Assembly: GCA_030762895.1 (NCBI GenBank)
Contig: CM061067.1
Location: 49,377,667-49,441,666, forward strand
Reading direction: 5' to 3'
DNA from: Sophora flavescens
Lineage: Eukaryota; Streptophyta; Magnoliopsida; Fabales; Fabaceae
Length of the DNA stretch: 64,000 nt
Below the pieces are notes generated by a model. That model was not told where the DNA came from. It saw only the letters and a list, made by a program, of their open reading frames with translations, and did not search any database. The first letter of the stretch is position 1. Each line of letters begins with the position of its first letter. Below, one piece after another: positions 11,617-24,000 of this stretch. The position numbers and the translations under genes were made by a program.

Positions 11617-13279
11617 TGTTGTTTTGGCTTCAAAGACTCAAGAAGGGGGGTGAATTGAGTTTTCATAAATTATTTCTTTTCAAAAACTTTACTTTTCAAA
11701 TCAGAGTTACCTCGGGATCTTTTACAAAAATAGTGAATGACTTTTTATGAAATCTTGAATAGAAGGATGAGGATAAGAAAGATTGATTCAGAATTAATAG
11801 ATCATAGAATAGGTTCAGGTTCAAAACTCAGTAATAACAAAAAACAGAAATTGATTAAGCATTTAAAGATTAAGAACAAGTTATGCAAGTTTCAGATACA
11901 AGCATTAACAATCAAGAACAAACTTGCAGGATTCAGCTTCAGTGATTAATAAACAGAAATAAGCTATTCGAATTTGATCACATATGATGCAAGATTCAAT
12001 TCAAATATTGATCCTTGACAATAGAATTGAATACATAATTATTATTACAGTTTACTCAAGGTTCAATACTGATTATGCAGATCAATAACTGATATCAATT
12101 GAAACCTTAGAACGTCAAGATCACAGTTATGTGAGCAAGACAGAAAATAAAGAGTTTGAGTTTAGAGATACCACACAACCAGATTTATCCTGGTTCAGTC
12201 ACCACCACTGTGACCTACATCCAGTCCCCACTCCACCTGTGGGTTTTCACACACTAACACAACAAGCTTTAGCCAGGTAGCTTGAAAAACCTTTACACCA
12301 CAGAGCACTCCTTCACCTCGAGATACCACACTCTTGTGAAGAGCCTCAATGTTCTTCCTTAGGGATACCTCACCCTAATCACATAGAGAGACTCCCTCTC
12401 TCTTTTCAATCAAATAGAATGAAAAGATTGATTCCTAAACTCTGAATAGTCAGATATACAAATTGAAGCACTTATGAGAATGAAACACTCTTTTCACAAT
12501 GAAGCTCAAGAAAGAAGATGAATGATTTTCACAATTGATCTCTCAAATTGATTTTGTAAAATTTCTGATATGTTATATGTTAAAAGTGTTCCTTTGATCC
12601 CTCTATATATAGGAAACAAGTTATAGTCGTTGGGATCAATTAAAACAGATTTGGGTCTGATAATAGAATCTGTTTTCTTGATTTTGGTTCTTGAACAGGG
12701 GTTGAGTACAGGGCTGTATTAACCAATTCATACTGATAGTTCTGATAGTTTCTCAAAATCTTGAACTTGGTTAATCCATCAGTACACCCATTCAATACAT
12801 CTGTGTATTGAATCAAGAACCTTAAATTCATTTCTCAGTTATAGTAGCAAACATACATCCATTGATTACATGGCCGTACTTGACAAATAATTTTCTTATT
12901 TCCAAAAATCATTTTCATTAAAAAAATTATTCCTTTTAATGCAGGTTATGAAAATTGATTTTCTTCATGCATCTTTTTAGTTGAGCTATCTTGGGACTAA
13001 GAGATTTCTTTCTCTTACAAATCATCTAAGACTTAAATCTAAAATTCTCCTTTAAGCTTGGTCTTGATGATCCTTTGATCTTTGACTTTGCTCTTTTGAT
13101 TTCTACATGCAGCTCCTTGATTCCTTCAAGTTCTTCCTTGAATAGTTTCCTTGAATTTGCTTAATGAACTTGTTGATCACTGCTTGATACTTGTCTTTGC
13201 AATTTGACACTAAAACACTTGCACACATATTAGATTGTATTTGTCATATATCAAAATCTCTAAGTCATTGAGTCTTACA
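11617..13279 (-). mobile_element. 3' LTR of C
   Basis: On the minus strand it starts TGTAAGACTCAATGAC and ends CCAAAACAACA. It aligns throughout with 33549-35239. A TATA box lies near 12603-12612 (CTATATATAG). Polypurine tract sequence follows on the 13280 side. Confidence 0.9.
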
Positions 13280-13294
13280 AACTCCCCCTTTTTG
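13280..13294 (-). other. Polypurine tract of C
   Basis: The minus strand reads CAAAAAGGGGGAGTT directly upstream of the 3' LTR. It matches the tract of D at 35369-35382, supporting the common lineage. Confidence 0.85.
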
Positions 13295-13765
13295 ATTATG
13301 ACAAATCTTCTAACAAATTATAAGATCGGAGTATAAGTGTAGCAGAAGCTAAGTGTTTTTGACAGATTTATATCATGGTATCAGAGCAGAAGTATGTCAG
13401 AGCAAAAAAAAAATATTATCAGAGCAGAATTTGGTTTACTCCCCATTAATCATGTAAGCTTATAAGCTCTCCCCTCCAACATATGCATGTATAATTTGTT
13501 ATTATCCCCTTTCCCTATATCATACTTTTTCCTCCCCCATTTGGCATTTTCAAAAAGGTAAAGAAAAGAAACATTCAAAGCAATAGAAAAGGCAATCATT
13601 TAAACATTCGAACATAGCATATTAAATTGTTCATGATAGAGGGATAGGTGCAGGGACAAATCAAAAAGAACAGAAACCATCATCCAAAATTACAAACTAA
13701 GGCATTTTACCTTTCAAAAACTAAGTTCTAATTCCTATGAATTCCTAGAACTAGTTGTTCCTTTT

Positions 13766-14189
13766 TTATTTTCTTTTGTTTTGGCCTTCAGGTGATGGTT
13801 CAGCAGGGGTGTGCTCAGCTTCCTTCACAGCAGCTCTTGCAATGTTTGCAACATCAACATCTTCTTCTGTTTGAGCTGGAGGTGCAGGGAAATTAAAGTC
13901 CACTCCTAGGTCATCCTTGAGTTTATCAATGTCCTTTTCTGCCATTTTTATCCTTTCATTCACTTCAGCAATTGTAGCCATTATCCATGTATGAAGTTGG
14001 AGCTGCACTTTCAGTGACTTCCTTTTCTTTGGAAGATTCTACTTCCTTTCCTTTGTTCCTCTTTTTCTCAGGAGCCTTTGACGTCTCAACTCCTTTCTTC
14101 TTCTTAGCTGACTTAGAAGTTTCCATTTCCTTCCTCTTTTTCTCTACAGCTTTTGAGGGTGAAGATCTAGTATTTTTGGTTCTTGCCAT
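13766..14189 (-). pseudogene. Remnant of the envelope-like 3' ORF of C, centre deleted
   Basis: On the minus strand the reading starts at 14189 with a Lys- and Ser-rich basic N-terminus (MARTKNTRSS, then KKKK clusters). It changes frame near 13990-14008 into a C-terminal part with a heptad-like segment (EVNERIKMAEKDIDKLKDD), then an acidic tail ending at 13766. Sireviruses carry a much longer ORF downstream of pol whose central domain is absent here. The two ends appear directly fused, so I read this as a deletion derivative. The function of this ORF family is not established. Confidence 0.6.
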
Positions 14190-14334
14190 ATTAAGGTTGG
14201 TTTGGGTACAAGAAGGATTAAGGTTAGCTCTTCTAGGGTTGCGGAATTAGGTGAAGAAAGAGTGGGTTTCAGAAGATTTGAAGTTTTGAAATAAGATTCT
14301 ACATCGACGTCGTCTTCAATCCTTAGGGCTCATA

Positions 14335-14830
14335 GTCTGGTAGACGAGCTCCATATGCCACATCATTGGACAGAGCTTCTCATTAAGGACTTAGCAAGTC
14401 CAAAGAACGTCCCCTAGTAGACGATATCCATATGCCACGTCAATAGATGGAGCTTCTCATTAAGGACTTAGCAAGTCCAAAGAATGTAACCTAGTAGACG
14501 AGCTCCATATGCCACATCATTGGACGGAGCTTCTCATTAAGGACTTAGCAAGTCCAAAGAACGTAACCTAGTAGACGAGCTCCATATGCCACGTCATTGG
14601 ACGGAGCTTCTCATTAAGAACTTAGCAAGTCCAACGACTTGTGTGGACGAGCGCTTTTGTCACTTGTGTGGACGAGCGCTTCTATCATTTGTGTAGACGA
14701 GCGCTTCTGTCACTTGTGTGGACGAGCGCTTCTGTCACTTTAGTGGACGAGCACTTCTGTCACTTTAGTGGATGAGCGCTTCTATCACTTTAGTGGACGA
14801 GCGCTTCTACCACTTCAGTGGACGAGCAGA
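14335..14830 (-). repeat. Two tandem arrays of GTAGACGAG / GTGGACGAGCGCTTCT units
   Basis: Bases 14335-14636 hold about four units of roughly 76-80 bp (GTAGACGAGCTCCATATGCC, then TTCTCATTAAGGACTTAGC). Bases 14637-14830 hold about eight units of 26-28 bp around GTGGACGAGCGCTTCTGTC. On the minus strand the order and sequence match 17087-17600 of solo LTR C', although here the arrays lie in the internal region between pol and the 3' ORF. Confidence 0.9.
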
Positions 14831-15071
14831 ATTAGAATCTTGTGTATTCTGAGTTTATTAGACTTTGCATACAGCTATTGATCACATCCATGTTTAAAAC
14901 AAACTTCCAGTTTTTACACATATACATGGGTTAGGTACATAGATGTTCTTGATCAAATCTATTTCTTCTGAAACTCTCTTCTAATCGTACATAGATATTC
15001 CAAATCAAATCATACAAGAATCAGAGCATATTTACACAAATATATAGTCATATAAACAGTTTCTTTAGAGA

Positions 15072-15263
15072 TTAGATATAGGATTGATCAATTATGCCCA
15101 ATTCTCTTCTAATGAAAAATAAGCTTTCCTTGTTCAAGGGCTTGGTAAAAATATCAGCAAGTTGTTTAGTTGTATCAACATATTCAATCTCAATTTCTCT
15201 ACTTTGAACAAAAGTTCTTATGATAGAGATCATGTTCAAAGTTAATTGTTGCATAGCAAGCAA
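15072..15263 (-). pseudogene. C-terminal end of copia RNase H in C
   Basis: The last about 50 codons are recognisable from VDTTKQLADIFTKPLNKE, the conserved C-terminal signature of copia pol. Everything from protease to most of RNase H is missing upstream. Bases 15264-15540 translate to nothing recognisable and mark the deletion scar. Confidence 0.8.
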
Positions 15264-15540
15264 AACAAATCATTTAAGGCTTAATCATTTTTCTTAGATT
15301 CAATTTGTGAAACAAAAGCCATATGATTATTCCAAGATTGATCAAATAACTTTAATAGAACAATGTAGACATACTATACAATGATATATAAGTCAACACA
15401 AAGATTCACAATCATACATTAATAATGATAATTAGAAAACATATTCAATCAATATTATTTCTTTATTGTTACCCATTTTGTGTTTGGTGAAGGCTCTATG
15501 TCATGATTCCAATTTTTGCTCTTGACCCTCCACCGCACCT

Positions 15541-16698
15541 ACAAAACAGAATTTCATGTTTGTGCTATAGGTACCCAAGTCTGTTTGGGTCCTTTTGAGT
15601 TAGTTGCAGCAATAGTTCCTTTAGGAACCCATATATACTTAGATTTATTGTATGCTGATTTTATGTATTGACATGTAGAAGTTGTGTGACCTTTTCCAGC
15701 ACAAAAGTTGCATTTAACAAATGGTGTGTTTGATGTCTTAGGTGCAGCAAAAAATTTCTTGAAAGATTTCTCATATCTTAGGTTCGTAGCCTATTCCAGC
15801 CTTATCATAAACACACTTTTGCTGTCCTAATAAATCATTCAAGTTTTCTCTACCATTTGTGAACTTGGCTAACTCATTTTTCAGTTTTTCAACTTCTTTA
15901 GTCAATGTACAACACTTAGAACAATTAGAGATAGATGCAATCAAGACTTTATTCCTAGCTTCTAGTTCTCTTTCTTTCATTTTCAAGCATGCATAATCAT
16001 CACATTGTTTAGCAATTATTTTTATAGATGAGACAAGTTGTTTAGCAATCTTAAGATATTCAGCATGTAACTCATCAAATGCTTCTTGCAATTCATCAAA
16101 AGTAGGTTGTGAATCAGAATTTACCTCACTCTCTGAATCACTGTTATTGCTGGCCATCAAGCACACATTTGCCTCCTCAGATTCAGATTCTTCAGTGGAA
16201 TCTACATCATTAACATCCCAAGCAATGTAGGCCTTTCTTGGCTTTCTCCACTTCTTGTCCTTTGAGTCAAACATTTCTGTTTTGTCCTTCTTTTGCAGTT
16301 TTGGACAGTCAAGCTTCATGTGGCCAATCTTTCCACATTCATAACATGTGATGTTGTTGGAAGAGTTATCACCTTTGCTAAAATTTCTCTTGGGAAAGGT
16401 GGATGACTTTCTTTTGAAGTTTCCTTTATTCTTTAAGAACTTGTTGAATTTTCTGACTAGCATTCCCATCTCTTCTTCAGATTCTACCTCTTGTACTGAA
16501 TCATCATCATCACTGTCTTCTACTTCTCTAACTTGTGACTTTAGAGCCAATCCATTTTTCTTTTTGTCAGTTTCTTCATTCTCATTCAGTATGTTCAACT
16601 CCAATTTATGCTCTTGCAGTTTTCCAAACAATGTGGCAATGGTCATTGATGAGAGGTCTCTAGATTCTGAGATTGCAGTGACTTTAGGCTGCCATTCC
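15541..16698 (-). pseudogene. Gag of C, C-terminal portion
   Basis: It continues the gag cut at 32950. The joined strands read through the TSD (EWQPKVTAISES just inside). There is an acidic linker, a CCHC knuckle (CYECGKIGHMKLDC, near 16320), a second acidic segment and a coiled-coil-like stretch ending at 15771. A single-base frameshift there leads into the terminal segment, which has a second CNFCAGKGHTTSTC knuckle (about 15690) and ends near 15541. Two knuckles separated by a long linker are typical of SIRE gag. The first 16 codons of the open frame above 16698 belong to the inserted LTR, not to gag. Confidence 0.85.
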
Positions 16699-17086
16699 TG
16701 TAAGACTCGATGACTTAGAGATTTCGATATATGACAAATACAATTTAATGTGTATGGAAGTGATTTAGTGTCAAATTGCAAAGACAGGTATCAAGCAGTG
16801 ATCAACAAGTTCATTAAGCAAATTCAAGGAAAATATTCAAGGAAGAACTTGAAGTTATCAAGGAGCTGCATGTAGAAATCAAAAGATCAAAGTCAAAGAT
16901 CAAATGATCATCAAGACCATGATTAACGGAGAATTTTAGATTTAAGTCTTAAATGATTTGTAAGAGAAAGAAATCTCTTATTCACAAAATAGCTCAACTA
17001 AAAAGATGCATGAAGAAAATCAATTTTCATAACCTGCATTAAAAGGAATAAGTTTTCTTTAATGAAAATGATTTTTGGAAATGAGA

Positions 17087-17600
17087 AGCGCTCGTCCAAT
17101 ACAAGTAATAGAAGCGCTCGTCCAACACAAGTAATAGAAGCACTAGTTCAACACTAAAGTAATAGAAGCGCTCGTCCAACACAAGTGATAGAAGCGCTCG
17201 TCCAACACAAGTGACAGAAGCACTCGTTCACTGAAGTGACAGAAGCGCTAGTCCACTGAAGCGATAGAAGCGCTCGTCCACTAAAGTGACAGAAGTTCTC
17301 GTCCACTAAGGTGACAGAACCGCTCGTCCACTAAAGTTACAGAAGTGCTCATCCACTAAAGTGACAGAAGTTCTCGTCCACTAAAGTGACAGAAGCGCTC
17401 GTCCACTAAAGTGACAGAAGTGATAGTCCACACAAGTGACAGAAGCGCTCGTCCACACAAGTCTTTGGACTCGCTAAGTCCTTAGTGAGAAGCTCCATCC
17501 AATGACATGGCATATGGAGCTCGTCTACTAGGTTACGTTCAACCAGTTAAAGGAGTATCTGTCCAATGACGTGGCATATGGAGTTCGTCTACTATCAACT
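17087..17600 (+). repeat. Tandem array of GAAGCGCTCGTCCAC units in C'
   Basis: About thirteen units of 28-30 bp (17087-17465) of the form GAAGCGCTCGTCCACTAAAGTGACA are followed by single-copy-like CAATGACGTGGCATATGGAG segments. A related array is at 14335-14830 in reverse complement, and single motifs occur in the D LTRs near 2720-2950 and 49000-49260. Confidence 0.9.
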
Positions 17601-17732
17601 ACGAGCACTGTGGATTGAAGACAATGCCGATGTAGAATCTTATTTCAAGAAGTAGAATCAAGAAAACAGATTCTGTTATCAGACTCAAATCTGTTTTGAT
17701 TGATCCCAACGGTTATAACTTGTTTTCTATAT

Positions 17733-17746
17733 ATAGAGGGATCAAA
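17733..17746 (+). promoter_or_regulatory. TATA box of the C-family LTR (C')
   Basis: The string CTATATATAGAGGG is conserved at the same place in all three C-family LTRs (reverse complement near 12600 and 34556-34569). It is the best candidate for the LTR promoter. Confidence 0.6.
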
Positions 17747-19792
17747 GGAACACTTTCATAATATCACAATATCAACACATATATCATAACATATCAGAAT
17801 TACATGAAATCAATTTGAGAGATCAATTGTGAAAATCATTCATCATCTTTCTTGAGCTTATTGTGAAAAAGAGTGTTTCATTCTCATAAGTGCTTCGATT
17901 TGTATATCTGACTATTGAGAGTTAGGAATCAATTTTGCGTTCTATTTGATTGTAAAGAGAGAGGGAGTCTCTCTGTGATTAGGGTGAGGTATCCCTAAGG
18001 AAGAACATTGAGGCTCTTCACAAGAGTGTGATATCTTGAGGTGAAGGAGTGCTCTGTGGTGTAAAGGTTTTTCAAGCTACCTGGCTAAAGCTTGTTGTGT
18101 TAGTGTGTGAAAACCCACAGGTGGAGTGGGGAGTGGATGTAGGTCACAATGGTGGTGACTGAATTAGGATAAATCTGGTTGTGTGGTATCTTTAAACTCA
18201 AACTCTTTAATTTCTGTCTTGCGCATATAACTATGATCTTGATGTTCTAAGTTTACAATTGATATCAGTTCTTGATCTGCATAATCAATATTGAACCTTG
18301 AGTAAACTATAATAATAACTGTGTATTCAATGCTATTCTTAAGGATCAATATTTGAATTGAATCTTGCATCATATACTGAAATTGAAACTGAAACCTGCA
18401 AGTTTGTTCTTGATTGTTAATGCTTGTATTTGAAACTTGCATAACTTGTTCTTAATCTTTAAATGCTTAATTAGTTTCTATATTTTGTTATTATTGAGTT
18501 TTGAACCCGAACATATTCTGTGATCTATCTTTCTGAATTAATCTTTCTTATCTTCATCATCTTCCAATTCAAGATTTTATATAAACCCTTCATTGATTTT
18601 GTAAAAGATCCTGAAGCCACAAATCTGAAAACTAACGTTTTGTGAAAAGTTTTTCAAAGGGAAATATTTTAAGAAAACTCAATTCACCCCCTGAGACACC
18701 CCGTTGTGCCTCTTTGTGTCATCAGATTGAAACCTCATTATTTAATTACTTAATCGCACACTTAACATGAAAATACGTAAAAATTAAAACTTAACATATA
18801 AAGTATACAACTTCATATAGAATGGCATATCACAATATAAGTATATTAGCATTATAGATTTTCATAAATCATTTTCGAAATGTCCCCTTTAAAAATCGGA
18901 GATTTGTATGATGTCGGAAAAACACCTGATAGACAGTTTATAACTTCAAAACTTTATCCAACCATAATTGGTCTCTGGTCTTACATCAACTGCCAGGAGC
19001 ATAAAAATAAATACACAACTCCAGTCGTGATAAAGACTTAGGAGATAAATAGATACAGTAATCCCAAATTGGTTTTTCATGCACATACACAGTTTTCATT
19101 AATAACATAAAATATTAGCAAGGTTATAATATATAAATACCCCCATGTTTATTTATTACATTATCAAAACACTGTTGACGGTATCCTCTCGGTAGGAGCC
19201 CTCACAAGCATATACTTGGACAAAAAGTTAAACAACGGAAAACATAATAAAAATATGCCTCACGAGACGCACTGGCCATAACTAACTAGACCCTAATCAC
19301 CATGGGTCACAGCTCGTCCTCCAGCCTCTGGTTCTTAGGGAGTTCCATCCAACTCCTCCTGGTTACGCTCATCCACAGGGTCTTCTCGTACGATTCCACA
19401 ATGAGATAAAATACAACACACGGAAATATAAAGGGGATAAGAAACAATTCTATCATCAAAAAGCGGAAAAGAGTCATAGTAAATTATACCGTAATTGTCA
19501 CAGACAATCCACACACATAACTAACGAATCATCCTCAACTTAACATCTATATCATCCTCTACCCTTACTCTCAGGCAATCTGACACTTTATTTTAACGTA
19601 ACCTCTCTAATCCTGTCACCATGTCTTTACGTTATCGTGGCTACTACCACTCCTATCACCATCCCTTATTTGCATCGGGGCACACCCTCATTCCCGTTAG
19701 GATGTTCCACCTAGTGCACACCTCCATTCCCGTTAAGGTGTTCCACCCCCATTCCCTAAGGTGGAAGTGGTCTCGCGAGAACTCTTGATTTT

Positions 19793-20313
19793 ACGTGTAT
19801 TATAATACCAATACACTGTGTATTATATTACCAATACATATAATTGTTTTACGTGTATTATTTTACCAATACACGGTGTATTATATTACCAACACACATA
19901 AATCTTTTACGTGTATTATATTACCAATACACGATGTATTATATTACCAATACACAAAAGTGTTTTACGTGTATTATATTACCAATACACGGTGTATTAT
20001 ATTACCAATACACAGATGTCCTTGCGTATTATTTACCAATACACGGTGTATTATATTACCAACACACATAAATCTTTTACGTGTATTATATTACCAATAC
20101 ACGGTGTATTATATTACCAATACACAGAAGTGTTTTACGTGTATTATATTACCAATACACGGTGTATTATATTACCAATACACAGATGTCCTTGCGTATT
20201 ATATTACCAATACACTTTTGTCTTTGTGTATTATATTACCAATACACTTTTGTCTTGGTGTATTTTATTACCAATACACTTTTGTCCTTGTGCATTATAT
20301 TACCAATACACGG
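19793..20313. repeat. Hairpin-forming minisatellite (GTGTATTATATTACCAATACAC)
   Basis: About eighteen cores of GTGTATTATATTACCAATACAC are separated by short variable spacers (GG, AAAAGTGTTTTAC, AGATGTCCTTGC, TTTTGTC). Each core has GTGTATT and AATACAC as inverted ends, so single strands can fold back. The array opens three reading frames with peptide repeats such as VYYITNT, which I take as a by-product. The sister LTR has about six cores at 30516-30681. Confidence 0.95.
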
Positions 20314-20492
20314 TCATGGACAACAACACCAATACTTGAATCCCACCAACCCGATTTAACAACATCCTAGTGCCTTAACCTTCCATTAGAACTTGACACA
20401 TATTCTATGCATTAACACCTCTTTAACATACATCATCTAGGTTAGGCACTTCTGGATCATTATTATCCTCACACCCAAAACAATCACCTCTT

Positions 20493-20498
<6 letters not shown>

Positions 20499-20551
<53 letters not shown>
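20499..20551. repeat. (TA)n microsatellite
   Basis: About 26 TA units follow CTTAGACTATA. The same site in the other LTR of A (about 30861-30870) has only about four. Confidence 0.95.
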
Positions 20552-20554
<3 letters not shown>

Positions 20555-21008
20555 CTTAAAAACCACTAAGCATAATAATATAAACCAGGCAGATCATGCA
20601 TAACACAATATCAATCAAAATATTCCCATATCACCAACATAGCACAAAATCAATTCAATAAAGGTAATAAAATCAAATCAACCATCAACAATATAAAATC
20701 AACCTAATATCAATAAACCTACAATCCCCGAATCGCCATTGGTTTTTCAGAAAAGGTTTCCAATGTGATTTTGGTCTTGTCGATTGATCGACTACTAGTA
20801 GGGTTTAGGTTGTCCTACACAATTATTATATAATATACTACTTATCGATTCCGACGATAGGTTGATTATTTCCCCCACCTTAAAGGTGTTTAGAGTTTTT
20901 CAAGCACTTGGCAGCAATGCGGTCAGCTCCCAACAGTTCCCAGAAAGTAGTTTTTGCCTCCCTAGAGCAAGCACGGACATGAAAAACATCCCAGAGAGTC
21001 GATCCAAG

Positions 21009-24000
21009 TGCGACACCCCATTTCCCCGGTATCACATTTACGTAACATGTTTCAAACATCAAAGTTAACAACGATACTAATTTGCTCGTTTCTTTCGGAA
21101 AACAGGATTCGTTTTCTAATTCCCTAAACTTCTCAAAAATAGTGATAAATTTTTTTTCTTTTTCTTCTTACTGTACACATACTCGAACACCCGTAAAATA
21201 ATGTACATCACTATATATATTATATAAGCCTCAACGTTTTACAAAAGACCTTTTTCTTACCAGGTCACCATCTACTGTCACACATATTTTACACTAACGG
21301 AAACATCATAACTATGTCATAGCGGGAGTCTGAAAAAACTACTCAAAAGATGGCTCTCTGTAGCCACTAAGTCAGACTAACCTAAAATCCCACTCTTTCC
21401 GAAAACTACGTCCTAAGCTGGTCATCACTACAGAAATCCATTGGGGAGTCCAATATAAACTCCCCCACCTCCGGGAGGTGTATCTGGAGAGGATACAATA
21501 GCCCCCTCCCCAACAGCTGGAGACCCTTCGTCCTCTAAAGGAATATAGTCTGGATCAACCATCGGATCCTCCTCGGGGTACTCCTCCATCTCTACCTGTA
21601 CATCCCCTGGAATCAAGACTATAGGTGCAGGAGGTGACTCCGGTGCTACCCGCTGTAACGGATGAACAAAAGGAGGTGGTTGGTGCTCCAGATTTCCGTG
21701 TTGTACCAGGTATCGTAGGATCATCCAAATGGGCGGTAATGAAATTTCAATCGTCTCCCTACTATGAATCAACTGTTGTGGTCCGTCTGCTACAGTACCT
21801 CGGAGTGTTCTTATAGGACCTGTGTAAGTGGCACTCCGAGCTCCTGGGTTAATCACCCAGGCGTTCCCTTGATCAGCATTGTCGAACATCAGGGCTCGAA
21901 CCCCTTAGTAGTTCAGGTCCACTGCGCCCGGATCCATCTGAACGCATATATATACGTAGATCCCACATAGTAAAGGAAACAACAAACGAATGTGCAAGGG
22001 TGAGTTACCAATATATGAGTCTTGATAAGACAACCCCATGCATGACACACAAATAGCAAATACCATATATTCACAGCATAAGAAAATTATTTCGAAACAG
22101 CAGAATAATTTAATTCAAAGGGTTTCATACCCGGCAGTCATCGTCATTTTATAAAAATGCATGGCACTTCAATATTTAAGCTCTATTTTTAATACCTAAT
22201 CTCGGGAGATCCCACAACTTTCTGTTTCGTTTTGAGCTGATCAAGCTCTCTGCACATGGCCCATTGTAAAAACGAAATAAAACAATGTCCAAGGGAACAC
22301 ATAACACACTGGCCACACACAGTTCCACCAGGGTTATTGTTCAAAAATGTAATTCATTGGCTCACACAGAATCCTAATGGTCACTGCGAACAATGGAGAT
22401 TATTGTCCATAACCTATTGCATCACTCCAAATCACAATAGTTATCGCATAAAATTTGACACACAGTCGAGTAAAGATACATTGGCTCACACAGAGTCCCA
22501 ATGATCAAATGGAAACATAGTCCATATCAAATACATTGATCCTCTCTGGACTCAATGATCACAACACATGACACGTCTGCTATCTATGCATGAGAAAAAC
22601 TTTTATCCTCGATTTGTTTTCTTTGTCGTAATAATCTTTCCTTGTCAAAGCACAAAGCTAACGACCATGCTTAATTTCTTATTAAGACTTTCCACTTAAA
22701 CAAACATAGGACACACAGCCCAAATGTTTTAAAACTTAACACAAGACACACAGTCCGAGTGCTCAATCGCAAGGCCCTTAAACCGATGCACCAGTCTTAG
22801 GCTCGTGGATATGGAACTCACACTTTCCACATCAATTTAGGACACACAGTCCAAAAAAATCGTTGCAGGACACTCAGTCCAATGACACAGACCCTTGATC
22901 TACGTGTCCATAGAACACTAGAACCCCGACGTCTCGGTTCCTAGGTTCATTTATCTGCTTGTAAAACATTTCGCTTAGTGAAAAACAAATACAAAACAAA
23001 AGCTCCAAAAACTTATCCAAGTTTAACGGAATAATTTCACTGAATAAAAATACTTTTACAGAAATCCTTTTTCTGTTAAAACATTGATAAAACCTGGAAA
23101 TCATTGATAAATTCCTTTATTTCTGATTATTTTATTTCTGAAAATAATTCTCAATAAAAGTCAACTTTTAAAAAGTATTCAAGAAATCAATTCATAATAA
23201 TAAAATAGCTATATATTTAATCATTTCCAAAAATTTTAATAAAATTCTTTTTATAACTTAAATAACTTTTCTGTCGTAAGTAATTGTTCTGGCTGCTATA
23301 TAACATTATTTTCAGAACTCAATCATTTTAAATAACATTTTATAATAAAATAAAATTTATTTTACAAAAATTAGAACCTGTGAAAAAAATTCACAGTTTC
23401 GCCCTTATTGTCGCTTATTTACACATTTTCCACAAAATATTATTAAAATAATAATTTTTTTCACTTTTCTCAAATTTCCCAAATTAATCCCTCTGATTAA
23501 TTATCCAAGCTTATTAAGCTTTTATCCTCAAATTAATTTTAAACACTGACCAATGTCAGGTTTCTCAATACAACACTCAACAGCAGATAAATTTCAATCA
23601 CAGAATAACATGACATATATCCATCTATAACATACATCACAATTATAATATAATCAAATAATTATAATCATGTAAATCCACATATCAAATAAATTCAATT
23701 ACTCAGATAAGTATCTAATCAATCCAGCAGTTAACAGTAGACAATGCCATATCATAAAATATTTACTACAGAAGATTAACAAATGACTCCAACAATAAGC
23801 ATGTTATTATTTTAAACTCCTCAGGCATACTCCCCTTACCTCTTAAAGATTCAAATTCACAGATTCAATTAATCTCCCTATCCCGATCCGATTCTCCTCT
23901 GTCAGCTTAAGTCAAGCTAACTTGAACGATTCCTTCAAACGAATTGCAACCAAAATAAATCAAATCAAACAACAACATACTTGGATCATGAAGGTTAGGT

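Noticed and set aside
13374..13388. TGGTATCAGAGCAG-like string resembling a primer binding site
   Set aside because: It is not adjacent to an LTR end, and similar ATCAGAGCA strings recur nearby and at 35590-35700 in the D spacer.
14637..14830. Regular 26-28 bp repeats resembling a CRISPR array
   Set aside because: The units are contiguous with no unique spacers, and they lie inside a plant retrotransposon.
19795..20370. Overlapping open frames of 75-191 codons with repeated YYITNT / VLYYQYT peptides
   Set aside because: They arise from a stop-free minisatellite, occur in three frames, and shrink in the sister LTR. There is no sign of a real protein.
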